DNA of 45,462 nt from Candidatus Gastranaerophilales bacterium (GCA_944325315.1 CALVAA010000014.1:1-45462); one strand, 5' to 3'; positions 1 through 8,454 are shown, counted from the stretch's first letter. Made by a program: numbers and translations. The notes: generated by a model from the sequence alone, not told the origin.

Positions 1-196
1 TCTCGAAAAATGCTCAATGGTTCGCATTTTTCTTCGGCAGAGTGCCATATCGACAAAACTATTCAATTTTCAAATTTATTTCCCTGTGATATGGCGGAGC
101 AACCGCTTCGCTTATGCCCTCTCGAAAAATGCTCAATGGTTCGCATTTTTCTTCGGCAGAGTGCCATATCGACAAAACTATTCAATTTTCAAATTT
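1..196. repeat. Tandem duplication with hairpins at the fabF 3-prime end
   Basis: Positions 1-77 and 120-196 are identical over 77 bases, giving a 119-base period; the array may continue left of the window. Each copy holds a perfect 9-bp hairpin (arms 5-13/24-32 and 124-132/143-151). An 8-bp arm at 88-95 is the inverted complement of 44-51 and 163-170, so 88-170 can fold into one long imperfect hairpin. The right copy contains the last codons and stop of fabF (182-196), and the left copy carries a duplicate of that gene tail. It may act as a fabF terminator or be a palindromic intergenic element; the sequence does not decide. Confidence 0.85.
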
Positions 197-1447
197 CTTG
201 AACAAAATTGAAGCATTTTGACCGCCGAAACCAAATGAATTAGTCAAAGCATACTTAACATCTGCCTCAACAGCTTTATTTGGAACATAATTCAAATTTG
301 CAACTTCAGGGTCTTGGTTTTCAAGATTTATTGTAGGAGGAATTATTCCTTTCGTCAATACCTTAGCGCAAACTATAGATTCAGCAGCACCCGTAGCGCC
401 TATCATATGTCCATGCATAGATTTTGTGGATGAAACCTTTAATTCTTTATTTGTTTCCAAATCTCCAAAAACTCTTGCAATAGCTTGGGATTCAGCTATA
501 TCACCAAGATGCGTGGACGTACCGTGTGCATTAATATAACCTACCTCGCTTGGTTTTATACCTGCGTCTTTAAGTGCAAGCTCCATTGCCTTGCCGGCTC
601 CAGCACCAGTTGGGTCAGGCGCTACCATATCATAAGCATCCGAAGTTTGCCCATAACCCACAACTTCAGCATAAATTTTAGCTTTGCGATTTATGGCATG
701 ATTCAATTCTTCTAAAATCAGACAAGCGCCGCCTTCCCCCATAATAAAACCATCTCTTTCAATATCATATGGACGGCTTGCACGTTCAGGTTCATCATTT
801 CTTCTGGATAAAGTTCTTGCCGTAGTAAAAGCACCTATACCAATATGAGTTATAACAGCTTCTGCGCCACCTGCAATAATGACATCTGCATCATTATATT
901 GAATTGCACGAAAAGCATCACCAATACAATGAGCACTTGTTGCACATGCGGTAACTATTGCTTTCGAAACGCCTTTAGCCCCATGGCGCATTGAAACCCT
1001 ACCTGCTGCCATATTACAAATCAACATAGGAACAGTAAAAGGAGAACACTTTGTAGGACCTCTGTCTATAATCGCATGGTGCTGTTTTTCAAATGTATCA
1101 AAACCGCCTGCACCCGAACCCACTATAACGCCAACTCTGTATGGATCTTCTTTTGAAATATCAAGACCTGAATCTTTAACAGCCTCATCTGAAGCAACTA
1201 CTGCAAATTGGGTGAACCTGTCCATACGCTTCATTTCTTTTGGTTCTAAAAGGCCTTTTTCTTTAACCTCATCTTCAAAATTTGATACTTCAGCACCGAT
1301 TGTAACTAAATGCCCTTCGTGCGAAATTCTCGTAAGAGTTTTTACGCCGGATTTACCTTCAATTAAAGAAGACCAAAATTTTTCAACACCACACCCGAAA
1401 GAACTGACAATTCCTAAGCCGGTAACGACTACACGCCTTTTTTCCAT
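182..1447 (-). CDS. fabF: 3-oxoacyl-[acyl-carrier-protein] synthase II
   Basis: Condensing enzyme of fatty acid elongation: it joins malonyl-ACP to acyl-ACP in the cytoplasm. The 421-residue product has the usual FabF length. The catalytic triad is visible: Cys168 in TACATSAH, His308 in NAHGTSTH and His347 in MHGHMIGATG. A TTG 12 bases further upstream is in frame but lies inside the SD; the ATG at 1447 has GAGGAG about 6 bases upstream and gives the usual N-terminus MEKRRVVVTG, so I chose it. acpP lies 137 bases upstream on the same strand with a terminator-like hairpin between, so the two may be partly co-transcribed. The last five codons lie inside a tandem repeat. Confidence 0.96.
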   Translation of the reverse strand: MEKRRVVVTGLGIVSSFGCGVEKFWSSLIEGKSGVKTLTRISHEGHLVTIGAEVSNFEDEVKEKGLLEPKEMKRMDRFTQFAVVASDEAVKDSGLDISKEDPYRVGVIVGSGAGGFDTFEKQHHAIIDRGPTKCSPFTVPMLICNMAAGRVSMRHGAKGVSKAIVTACATSAHCIGDAFRAIQYNDADVIIAGGAEAVITHIGIGAFTTARTLSRRNDEPERASRPYDIERDGFIMGEGGACLILEELNHAINRKAKIYAEVVGYGQTSDAYDMVAPDPTGAGAGKAMELALKDAGIKPSEVGYINAHGTSTHLGDIAESQAIARVFGDLETNKELKVSSTKSMHGHMIGATGAAESIVCAKVLTKGIIPPTINLENQDPEVANLNYVPNKAVEADVKYALTNSFGFGGQNASILFKKFEN

Positions 1448-1483
1448 ATTTCTCCTCAATCAAATTTTTTAATGGTATTTTTT

Positions 1484-1514
1484 AAAAAGGCTGCAATACA
1501 AGTACTTTGCAGCC
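1484..1514 (-). terminator. Terminator-like hairpin between acpP and fabF
   Basis: An 8-bp GC-rich stem (1489-1496 with 1507-1514, GGCTGCAA/TTGCAGCC, 10-base loop) is followed on the minus strand by a run of five T (1488-1484). It would end acpP transcripts and, if leaky, set the acpP to fabF ratio. I see no clear fabF promoter in the short remaining space. Confidence 0.75.
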
Positions 1515-1584
1515 CTAAATTTCTATATCAATAAATAAGCTTTATCATTAAAATAAAAGCAAATCATTTGTGCGCTTTTAAAGA

Positions 1585-1821
1585 TTATTGGTGAGCTTCG
1601 ATATAATTAACTGCATCTTGAACTGTGGCAATTTTTTCAGCGTCTTCGTCAGGAATTTCGCAACCAAAAGCTTCTTCAAAAGCCATAACCAATTCTACAG
1701 TATCAAGAGAATCAGCACCAAGGTCAGCAGTAAAAGATGCTGTTGGTGTAACCAGGCTTTCATCAACGCTTAATTGATCTATTACAACTTTTTTAACTTT
1801 TTCTAGGATTTCTGTACTCAT
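1585..1821 (-). CDS. acpP: Acyl carrier protein
   Basis: Small acidic carrier that holds the growing acyl chain on a phosphopantetheine arm during fatty acid synthesis. The 78-residue length is typical. The modified serine is Ser38 in [10 protein letters not shown], the hallmark of ACP. The ATG at 1821 has GAGGT about 5 bases upstream. A promoter lies at 1861-1889, giving a leader of roughly 35 bases. The adjacent fabF uses this protein as substrate carrier. The family assignment is secure. Confidence 0.97.
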   Translation of the reverse strand: MSTEILEKVKKVVIDQLSVDESLVTPTASFTADLGADSLDTVELVMAFEEAFGCEIPDEDAEKIATVQDAVNYIEAHQ

Positions 1822-1860
1822 TTTTACCTCAAATTAATAATACTAAACTTTACATGCTCA

Positions 1861-1889
1861 ATTATATAAGGCTAAATGTAATTTTGCAA
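1861..1889 (-). promoter_or_regulatory. Predicted sigma-70 promoter of acpP
   Basis: On the minus strand TTGCAA (1889-1884) is 17 bases from a perfect TATAAT (1866-1861), which lies about 40 bases before the acpP start codon. Confidence 0.7.
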
Positions 1890-1985
1890 ATTTATTTCTT
1901 TGCTTTTATTCCGAACAAGCTAAGTTTCAATATTCAAGGCAAAATATTATGTAGTTTTGTAAATTAAAAATTAAAAATCCAAAAG

Positions 1986-2078
1986 AAAAAACCCTTCCAT
2001 TTCTGAAAGGGAGATTTTAATTTGTTTTGCTAAAAATCCTCGGTTTTAAATTTTACTTCTCTTTTATATATAAGAAGT
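1986..2078 (-). ncRNA. Candidate small RNA
   Basis: On the minus strand a TATAAT (2090-2085) would start a transcript near 2078, exactly at a hairpin with 6-bp arms (2078-2073/2060-2055). About 60 bases on comes a hairpin (CCCTT/AAGGG at 2011-2007/1996-1992) followed by six T (1991-1986), like an intrinsic terminator. No ORF fits. The spacing suggests a transcript of about 93 nt, but no convincing -35 is visible, so this is tentative. Confidence 0.25.
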
Positions 2079-2130
2079 ATATATATTATATAAAATTGCT
2101 AAATAACAACCGTATAGTAACATTTCTTAA

Positions 2131-2159
2131 CAATTATAGCTAAAAAACAGCTATAATTG
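2131..2159. other. Perfect 11-bp palindrome in the acpP-sigma gap
   Basis: CAATTATAGCT (2131-2141) and AGCTATAATTG (2149-2159) are perfect inverted repeats around a 7-base A-rich spacer. Each arm holds a TATAAT-like hexamer. It could be an operator or a hairpin; no T tract follows, so a strong terminator is unlikely. The rest of the gene-free stretch 1822-2339 is AT-rich, with TCTTAATA repeated at 2211-2218 and 2221-2228. Confidence 0.5.
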
Positions 2160-2234
2160 AATTTTAATATATTAAGATATATTAAATAAAAGAGCTATCC
2201 ATTAATTATTTCTTAATATCTCTTAATAATAGTC

Positions 2235-2263
2235 TTGAAATACATGATTAACAATGATATATT
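2235..2263 (+). promoter_or_regulatory. Predicted promoter of the sigma factor gene
   Basis: TTGAAA (2235-2240), a 17-base spacer and TATATT (2258-2263) form a good sigma-70 type promoter about 75 bases before the start codon. Confidence 0.55.
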
Positions 2264-2339
2264 AAATATATCAAGTTTATATCACAATAATCTCTCTCCC
2301 CGTTAGTATATATTTTTGTGTTGTAGAAGGGTATTTATT

Positions 2340-3140
2340 ATGAAAAATTTTAAAAAAAACGAGCTTCAAGAAAACGAATTAATTTTAAAAGCAAAAAACG
2401 GTGATATTTATTCGAGAAATAAATTAATTGAAAACAGTATTCCCCTAATTAAAAAAATAGCTCAAAAAACCATTCAAACAACAACACTAAGCGAAAATGA
2501 TCTTATAAACGAAGGGATTTTTGCGCTTGTTGTTGCTTTAGAAAAATTTAACCCTGACTATGGCTACAAATTTTCAACTTATGCTGCCTGGTGGATAAAA
2601 CAAGCAATGTTTAAAGCAATTTCAGAACAATCATATGCATACAACATCCCTGTTTATATTCAAGAAACTGTTTCCAGATACAATAAAACAAAACAAGAAA
2701 TGGAACAGAATGCAGCCGGTGGTGTTTCAAAAAAAGATGTTGCAAAAAAACTCAAATTGTCTGAAGAAAAAATTGATACTTTTTTAGGAGTTTTTACAAA
2801 AACTCTTTCAATCGAATCAGGTATTACAATGAGTGAAAACAAAGAGCTTACTTTAGCTGAAGTTATAGAAGACGAAAAACAAAACATTGAACGTGAAGTT
2901 TTAGACAAACAACTAAAAAAAGATATCGAAAAAGCACTCGACAGACTTGTTGAAAAAGAAAGAAATGTTATTGTTTTAAGGTTCGGGCTTGAAGACAAAC
3001 AAAAGCAGACTCTTGAACAAATAGGTAATTCTTTTGGCGTTACAAAAGAATGCATACGACAAATCGAAAAAAGAGCATTAAATAAAATTGCAAACTTCGA
3101 TTTTACGCACAACAATACTTTAAAATCTTATATAAGTTAA
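2340..3140 (+). CDS. Alternative RNA polymerase sigma factor, sigma-70 family
   Basis: Directs RNA polymerase to promoters. The 266-residue product lacks the long N-terminal region 1.1 of primary sigma factors. Region 2 (about 25-95) contains the -10 recognition segment KFSTYAAWWIKQAM, region 3 spans about 105-185 and region 4 (about 195-252) ends in the -35-binding helix-turn-helix TLEQIGNSFGVTKECIRQIE. The well-preserved regions 2 and 4 fit a group 2/3 factor rather than an ECF sigma. I start at ATG 2340, preceded by AGAAGG about 9 bases upstream, not at an in-frame TTG at 2316. It is convergent with the lyase gene, the two ends overlapping by 4 bases. The regulon cannot be read from sequence. 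Confidence 0.9.
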   Translation: MKNFKKNELQENELILKAKNGDIYSRNKLIENSIPLIKKIAQKTIQTTTLSENDLINEGIFALVVALEKFNPDYGYKFSTYAAWWIKQAMFKAISEQSYAYNIPVYIQETVSRYNKTKQEMEQNAAGGVSKKDVAKKLKLSEEKIDTFLGVFTKTLSIESGITMSENKELTLAEVIEDEKQNIEREVLDKQLKKDIEKALDRLVEKERNVIVLRFGLEDKQKQTLEQIGNSFGVTKECIRQIEKRALNKIANFDFTHNNTLKSYIS

Positions 3141-4399
3141 AGCCCTTTATTGTCTAAAAGTTTTTCAACCACGCCTTTAAGAGCAATTTTAACATGAAAA
3201 TAGCTCAATCCTCCCTGCATATAAATTGCCCAAGGGTCTCTTGTCGGCCCATCTGCCGATAGTTCAATGGTAGATCCTTCAATAAAGCTTCCGCCTGCCA
3301 TAAGTAAATTGCAGTCATAGCCCGGTACAGTATCAGGAATAGGAGTAAGGTAGCTTTCAACAGGAGAATGCTTTTGAATCATAGCGCAAAACGATTGCTG
3401 TTCTTTTTCATTGTTGAGTTTAATTGTTTGAATCAAATCTGTTCTTTTAATGTTTGAACTTGGGAAAGTATCAAAACCCATATCTTCAAAAACTTTTGCC
3501 GCTAAAATTGCACCTTTATGGGCATTAGATGTAATTGAAGGGGCTATAAAAAAGCCTTGTAAAATTACTCTTGTTTGATTATGCATAGCACCGCCTTCAG
3601 CGCCAATTCCTGGAGCAGTAAGCCTTCTTGCGGCTTTATCTACGTATTCTTTTTTACCTAAAATATATCCGCCGGCTTCTACTATTCCGCCTCCGGGGTT
3701 TTTTATCAAGCTTCCTGCTATTAAATCAGCACCAACTTCAATTGGTTCTTTTTTTTCAACAAATTCCCCGTAACAGTTATCTACAAAGCAACAAATATTT
3801 GGATTTTTAGCCTTTACAATTTTCACTATGCGCTCAATATCGTCTGTATTCAAAGGATTTCTCAAAGAATATCCTCTTGAGCGTTGAATTAAAACCATTT
3901 TTGTATCAGGAAGAAGATATTTATCAATATTTTCAAAATCTACATATAATCCGTCTTTTAAAGGAATTTCGCTATACTTTACGCCATTTCCTATTAAACT
4001 TGTCTCAAAATCATCACAGTCTTTTCTTGAGCCTATAATTTGCTGCATTGTATCATACGGTTCACCTGCAATTGAAACTAATCTGTCATTATATTTTAAA
4101 TTTCCAAATAAAGCACACGCTATCGTATGAGAACCTGAAACAAAGTGCGGCCTTACAATTGCGCATTCAGCTTTAAATGTATCAGCATAGACCCTATCCA
4201 ATGCTTCACGCCCGATATCATCATGACCGTATCCGGTTACAGTATAAAAATGTTCTTCTCCAATTTTATTATTATAAAAAGCGTCTAGTACTTTTTTTTG
4301 ATTGTATTCAGTAATTTTATCAATATTATCAAAAATATCTCTTAAAGATTCTTGCGCTTTTTCTACAATTTCTTCTGCTTTAGCTTTATTTAATTCCAT
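3137..4399 (-). CDS. Methionine gamma-lyase family (aluminium resistance) PLP enzyme
   Basis: A 420-residue PLP-dependent fold-type I enzyme of the family annotated as methionine gamma-lyase family or aluminium resistance protein. GYGHDDIGR (56-64) and RPHFVSGSHTI (83-93) are family-like, and Lys233 in GSLIKNPGGG is the likely Schiff-base lysine. The predicted chemistry is cleavage or elimination on a sulfur amino acid; the true substrate is unknown for most members. The ATG has AAGGAA about 7 bases upstream. It stands alone, divergent from the GNAT gene and convergent with the sigma gene. Name confidence is high, substrate confidence low. Confidence 0.88.
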   Translation of the reverse strand: MELNKAKAEEIVEKAQESLRDIFDNIDKITEYNQKKVLDAFYNNKIGEEHFYTVTGYGHDDIGREALDRVYADTFKAECAIVRPHFVSGSHTIACALFGNLKYNDRLVSIAGEPYDTMQQIIGSRKDCDDFETSLIGNGVKYSEIPLKDGLYVDFENIDKYLLPDTKMVLIQRSRGYSLRNPLNTDDIERIVKIVKAKNPNICCFVDNCYGEFVEKKEPIEVGADLIAGSLIKNPGGGIVEAGGYILGKKEYVDKAARRLTAPGIGAEGGAMHNQTRVILQGFFIAPSITSNAHKGAILAAKVFEDMGFDTFPSSNIKRTDLIQTIKLNNEKEQQSFCAMIQKHSPVESYLTPIPDTVPGYDCNLLMAGGSFIEGSTIELSADGPTRDPWAIYMQGGLSYFHVKIALKGVVEKLLDNKGL

Positions 4400-4453
4400 T
4401 ATTTTTTCCTTTTTTTCGCAAAAATAATTTTACCACCAACAAAGTCTTTATTG

Positions 4454-4459
4454 TATAAT
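4454..4459 (+). promoter_or_regulatory. -10 element, leaderless layout (GNAT gene)
   Basis: A perfect TATAAT ends 6 bases before the ATG at 4466 and no SD is present, so transcription is predicted to start at or next to the start codon. Confidence 0.6.
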
Positions 4460-4465
4460 TATTAA

Positions 4466-4990
4466 ATGCAGTTAATTAAAGCAAAAAACTACGATAAAAT
4501 TAAAAAATTATACGAAGAATCTTTTCCAAAAGAAGAAAAAAAGCCTTTTGATTTGATTTTACAAAAACAAAAAGAAAATTTGGTTGAAATTCTATCAATA
4601 GAATCTAATAATGTTTTTTTAGGCCTTATTATTTGCGCTAAATACAAAGATAGTGTACTTTTGGATTATTTTGCTCTTGATAGAAATAACCAATCAAAAG
4701 GTTTTGGCTCACAAGCTCTTTTAAAATTAATTGAAAAATATCAAGATAAAAAACTTTTTATTGAAATTGAAGATACTCTTAAAGACTCTACAAACAAAGA
4801 ACAGAGAATAAGAAGAAAAAACTTTTATCTTAAAAACAATCTTATTTTACTTGATTTTAAAGTAAACTTATTGGGTGTTGAAATGGAAATTCTATCCAAC
4901 AAAAAAGATGCAAATTTTAGTGAATACATTGAAATTTATCACAAAGTATACGGCGAAAACTTTAGCCGGGATATATTTCTTTGTGGCTAA
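4466..4990 (+). CDS. GNAT-family N-acetyltransferase
   Basis: A 174-residue protein of the GNAT fold, which moves acetyl from acetyl-CoA to an amine. The acetyl-CoA pyrophosphate loop (motif A) is seen as RNNQSKGFGSQAL after the beta strand LLDYFALD. The C-terminal third, with the strand VEMEILS, completes the fold. The substrate could be a small molecule, a peptide or a protein N-terminus; nothing in the neighbourhood decides. There is no SD, and TATAAT sits 6 bases before the ATG. Its end overlaps the convergent permease gene by 4 bases. Confidence 0.8.
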   Translation: MQLIKAKNYDKIKKLYEESFPKEEKKPFDLILQKQKENLVEILSIESNNVFLGLIICAKYKDSVLLDYFALDRNNQSKGFGSQALLKLIEKYQDKKLFIEIEDTLKDSTNKEQRIRRKNFYLKNNLILLDFKVNLLGVEMEILSNKKDANFSEYIEIYHKVYGENFSRDIFLCG

Positions 4991-6354
4991 TGCTTTTTAT
5001 TTTTCTTATCCCAATAACTGTAAACAGGCAGTCCAAAAAGGGTTATCAACAATCCCGGAATAGTATAGCAGGGCTTAAATATCGTAAGAGAAATTATTAT
5101 TATTGAAGCTAAAATTACAAATGCTATAGGGATAAAATCAGGAACTTTATAGCCGTCTTTAGGACTCGGAAACATTTTTCTCATTTTAAAAATACCGAAA
5201 ATAGTTATTGCATAAAAAATTAAAGACGAATATATAACATAATCCAAAAGCTGTGCGTAATTTCCCCACATTATTAAAACGCAAATCCAAAAACACTGAA
5301 GCCAAAGAGAATTTGTCGGAACTTTTGTTTTTCTGTTTATATATGCAAGGCTTCTAAAAAAAATTCTGTCTCTTGCCATTTTATAATAAACCCTGGAGCC
5401 TGTAAGAATCATGCCATTTGCGCAACCAAAGGCTGAAATTGAAAGAATTATTGCAATAAGATAAAGCGCTTTAGGGCCAAAAATTGTTCTCATTAATTGT
5501 GCAACAACAATATCTTCGGGAGACGTTTTTATTAAATCCAAAGGAAGGCTTGACAGATATATCATATTTAAAAGAAAATAAAGCAATATTACAAGCATTG
5601 TACCGATAAAAAGAGCTTTTTTAATATTTTTAACCGGATTTTTTATTTCCGCACTTATAAAAGTAACATTATTCCAGGTTATAGAAGCAAATAGAGCGCC
5701 CACAATGCTAGTTGATATAAGCTTTAGAATATGCAAATTAAATGCAATATCGGAATTTTGTATTGAAAAATTTTCAAACAAAATATTAAATTTAGATCCG
5801 AAAAACAACCCTGCAAATATAATCAGCACCATAGATACAATTTTTGCAACAGTAAATATATTCTGTACAATAACCCCGGCTTTTATTCCTCTTGAGTTGA
5901 TAAATGTAATAGTCAGAACTGAAACAACAGCAAAAAACGCTTGTGCGGAAAAACTATAATTTCCTATTTTTAAAAGAATATTCTCAGCCGACAATACAGG
6001 AAAGATTAGTCCTAAAAATTTAACAAGAGCAATATTTACGGCTGCAAGAGTTCCTGTTTGAATGACTAAAAAAAGTGTCCAGCCATAAATAAAAGCGAGT
6101 TTTTTTGAAAAAATCTTTTTTAAATAAACATACTGCCCGCCTTCATCCGGCATAACAGAAGACAATTCACCATAGCTTAAAGCACCGAAAATTGTTATAG
6201 TGCCGGCTAAAAACCATATTAAAATTAACAATAAACCTGAATTAACATCCCTTGCTATATGGGATGAAACAATAAAAATTCCGCTTCCAATCATTGAGCC
6301 TGCAACAATTGAAACAGCATCTTTTAAAGATAGCGTTCTTTTGAGTTCAGACAT
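4987..6354 (-). CDS. APC-family amino acid permease
   Basis: A 455-residue inner-membrane transporter with about 12 hydrophobic segments. The N-terminal segment carries the substrate-binding loop GSMIGSGIFIVSS (about 19-31) typical of the amino acid-polyamine-organocation superfamily, followed by GALSYGELSSVMPDEGGQYV (about 57-76), also diagnostic. It resembles the serine/threonine exchanger and L-type branch, which take up or exchange amino acids, but the substrate is not readable. There is no SD; a TATGAT element ends 6 bases before the ATG, suggesting a leaderless mRNA. It appears to be a single-gene transcript convergent with the GNAT gene. Confidence 0.9.
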   Translation of the reverse strand: MSELKRTLSLKDAVSIVAGSMIGSGIFIVSSHIARDVNSGLLLILIWFLAGTITIFGALSYGELSSVMPDEGGQYVYLKKIFSKKLAFIYGWTLFLVIQTGTLAAVNIALVKFLGLIFPVLSAENILLKIGNYSFSAQAFFAVVSVLTITFINSRGIKAGVIVQNIFTVAKIVSMVLIIFAGLFFGSKFNILFENFSIQNSDIAFNLHILKLISTSIVGALFASITWNNVTFISAEIKNPVKNIKKALFIGTMLVILLYFLLNMIYLSSLPLDLIKTSPEDIVVAQLMRTIFGPKALYLIAIILSISAFGCANGMILTGSRVYYKMARDRIFFRSLAYINRKTKVPTNSLWLQCFWICVLIMWGNYAQLLDYVIYSSLIFYAITIFGIFKMRKMFPSPKDGYKVPDFIPIAFVILASIIIISLTIFKPCYTIPGLLITLFGLPVYSYWDKKNKKH

Positions 6355-6360
6355 ACAAAA

Positions 6361-6366
6361 ATCATA
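6361..6366 (-). promoter_or_regulatory. -10 element, leaderless layout (permease gene)
   Basis: Minus-strand TATGAT ends 6 bases before the permease ATG at 6354, with no SD between. Confidence 0.5.
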
Positions 6367-6384
6367 ACATAAAACTTTTTATGA

Positions 6385-6663
6385 TTAAAAAAGTATATTA
6401 TACACTCTTATAAACAAAAGATAGTAAAAAATAGAAAAAACAATATTTAAAATTTGATATTTATAATACTTTGGGCAAAAAAGGTAAAAAACAGCGCAAA
6501 CCATTAACAAAAAGAACTCAAGCTGGGAATATATATATTCTTTTATTCCTAAATTAATTTTATACAACCTTAACAAACAAGGGATAAACGTTATACATAA
6601 TAATCCCAATACCAAAAACAAAGTACCGAGTATAAAATATTTAGTTTGTCTTTTCAATTTCAT
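6385..6663 (-). CDS. Small membrane protein of unknown function
   Basis: A 92-residue, very hydrophobic protein with about three membrane helices (roughly 10-30, 47-63 and 70-90) and a basic N-terminus, MKLKRQTK. I do not recognise a family. Its ATG overlaps the stop of the upstream WYL-type regulator in an ATGA arrangement, so it is translationally coupled to that gene and is likely the third member of an operon starting at 8448. It could be a target or a membrane partner of the two regulators; that is inference from position only. Confidence 0.7.
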   Translation of the reverse strand: MKLKRQTKYFILGTLFLVLGLLCITFIPCLLRLYKINLGIKEYIYSQLEFFLLMVCAVFYLFCPKYYKYQILNIVFSIFYYLLFIRVYNILF

Positions 6664-7550
6664 AATACTATATTATCGTGAATTTTATCAATATTATCAA
6701 GGGTTTTTGAAATCATTTTTTGAAATTCTTTAGCATCTGTTTTTGGAAAAATAATTTTACATAATACGTCATATCTTAAAAGTCTTTTAAACAACATTGT
6801 TTTATCCTCCGCGCTACTTGCAACGACAATTCTATCGGCAAAACTGTCGACTATACGCTCGTTTTCCTTAAGCAAGTATGACCTTGCCAATCTTCCATAG
6901 AGTTCAAATATTGTTTCTTTTCTTTCAAGCAATGTATCTTCTTGTTCTTTTTCAACAACTTTTACAACTTTCCCCAGAGAAATTTTTTTGTTCTTCCCTG
7001 TTTTAATATCTAAATATTCCAAAGCCATTTGTTTATTGTGCCAGCATAGACGTTTCGGAAGAGAATGTATCTCTCTTTTTGTATTTATAATTATTTTTGC
7101 TTCTTGTTTTTTCAAAATAAATTTATTTATTACAAATATTTTTTCTTTATAAAAATCTAAAACAGCATCATTTTTTAAAGATTCATATTGTTTATTTAAA
7201 CTTAAATATTGATTTTTATCGGACAAGAAAAATATTCTCTCAAGCGCTTTTTCAAACTTGACTGTTTTATAATCAGGCAAAAAAATGTATGCAAGAAGCG
7301 ATAAATATGCAAATAAACATAATTCATAAGAAGAAAAATCCAACTCGGAATAAAACCTTATCAGTTCATAAAGCTTATTTTCTTTTCTTATTGTAAAGCC
7401 GGCTTTTTTCAAAATATTCAAATTTTTATAAAAAGCAGATATTTTTATTCCCAAATTTTCCATCAAACAATCTCTTGAACAAGGGTTATGCTCAAGTATA
7501 TTTATTATTTGAAATGGATTTTTTTTATCATTCATCGGGTGTGTTGTCAT
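6660..7550 (-). CDS. WYL-type transcriptional regulator (second of a pair)
   Basis: A 296-residue protein with an N-terminal winged-helix segment (about 12-60: IINILEHNPCSRDCLMENLG then FYKNLNILKKAGFTI) and a C-terminal part arranged like a WYL domain (about 150-215). The WYL core is degenerate: it reads CWHNKQMALEYLDI with no clear Trp-Tyr-Leu motif. WYL proteins bind DNA and sense nucleic acid or nucleotide ligands, often as pairs. The gene overlaps the upstream regulator by 23 bases and the downstream membrane gene by 4. A second ATG at 7535 is a possible start; neither has a good SD. Confidence 0.65.
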   Translation of the reverse strand: MTTHPMNDKKNPFQIINILEHNPCSRDCLMENLGIKISAFYKNLNILKKAGFTIRKENKLYELIRFYSELDFSSYELCLFAYLSLLAYIFLPDYKTVKFEKALERIFFLSDKNQYLSLNKQYESLKNDAVLDFYKEKIFVINKFILKKQEAKIIINTKREIHSLPKRLCWHNKQMALEYLDIKTGKNKKISLGKVVKVVEKEQEDTLLERKETIFELYGRLARSYLLKENERIVDSFADRIVVASSAEDKTMLFKRLLRYDVLCKIIFPKTDAKEFQKMISKTLDNIDKIHDNIVL

Positions 7551-8448
7551 AATTTGCTTTTAATGTTTCCAACTTTTCTTTTAATAAATCTTTTACTTTC
7601 CCTTCAGACACATAATAAAGATCCGGGCAGAAATATAATAATCGTTGAACAAGATAAAAAATATCATCTGCAGGCCTTTGAAGCGTAACGTATTTAGAAT
7701 CTGTTTTAAGAACCTTTTCTTTAGAATCAAGCTCTATTTCTTTAAACAAATCTTTTGAAATTGTATATTTAACACAATTTACATACATATTAAAACAAAC
7801 ACTTTTTCTTATGACTTTTTTAACCATAAAAATCCTGTCTACGGGCAGTTGAGAAAATTCTTCTCCTCCTTCAAACACACCCCATAAATAGATTCTGTTA
7901 GACCATTCTCCTATTCTCACACTATCAGTGTGTATATTTATATATCTATTCGTGCCGTTTGGCAGAATATAGTCTATCATTATAATATTTTTTTCCCTGC
8001 AATGTTTTTCCAATTGCAAAACAAGACCCCAATTAATTGTTGAATAATAACCGAAATTAATAAAAGTTAATTGTTGTTCTTTGTCTTTAATGTACTTTGC
8101 GATTCTGTAAAAAAGTCTCATCATTTTTCTGATGCGAATATAGTTTTTCTGCGCAATCATTAGCTTTTTTACATCTTCAATTGCTTTCAATTCTTTATCG
8201 CTAAAATTTACGGTCGGATTTTTTTGTTTTATGGAATATACTTTTTCTTTTTTATTAAACTCAACATTAATTTCAATATTGTTTTCTTCGAGTTGTTTAA
8301 TATAATGTGTTATTGAAACTTTATTTAGGTTAATATTTTCTTTTTTAAATTCAGAAATAATCTGTTTTTTGGTGGCTTTTTTATTATGTAAAATATTCAA
8401 CAAAAGCAACAGCTTGTATACATTCGAAATGCGCATTTTAGCTTCCAT
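7528..8448 (-). CDS. WYL-domain transcriptional regulator (first of a pair)
   Basis: A 306-residue putative DNA-binding regulator. The N-terminus (about 8-55) is a winged helix-turn-helix (VYKLLLLLNILHNKKATKKQ then ITHYIKQLEENNIEI). The middle (about 150-205) fits a WYL domain: IDYILPNGTNRYINIHTDSV, then WSNRIYLWGVFEGGEEF and PVDRIFMV, in which the final DRI is typical. It heads a three-gene run with overlapping reading frames. The promoter TTGTAC-16-TATAAT ends 6 bases before the ATG with no SD, so the mRNA is predicted leaderless. Paired WYL regulators are known, for example PafBC; whether these two form a heterodimer is inference. Confidence 0.75.
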   Translation of the reverse strand: MEAKMRISNVYKLLLLLNILHNKKATKKQIISEFKKENINLNKVSITHYIKQLEENNIEINVEFNKKEKVYSIKQKNPTVNFSDKELKAIEDVKKLMIAQKNYIRIRKMMRLFYRIAKYIKDKEQQLTFINFGYYSTINWGLVLQLEKHCREKNIIMIDYILPNGTNRYINIHTDSVRIGEWSNRIYLWGVFEGGEEFSQLPVDRIFMVKKVIRKSVCFNMYVNCVKYTISKDLFKEIELDSKEKVLKTDSKYVTLQRPADDIFYLVQRLLYFCPDLYYVSEGKVKDLLKEKLETLKANYDNTPDE

Positions 8449-8454
8449 AAAAAA

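Noticed and set aside
10-211. Two short plus-strand ORFs at the left edge
   Set aside because: They come from the duplicated hairpin repeat, overlap the fabF end and lack any SD or plausible protein composition.
2316-3140. Sigma gene as the primary sigma factor RpoD
   Set aside because: At 266 residues it lacks region 1.1 and the long non-conserved region; it is too short for a housekeeping sigma.
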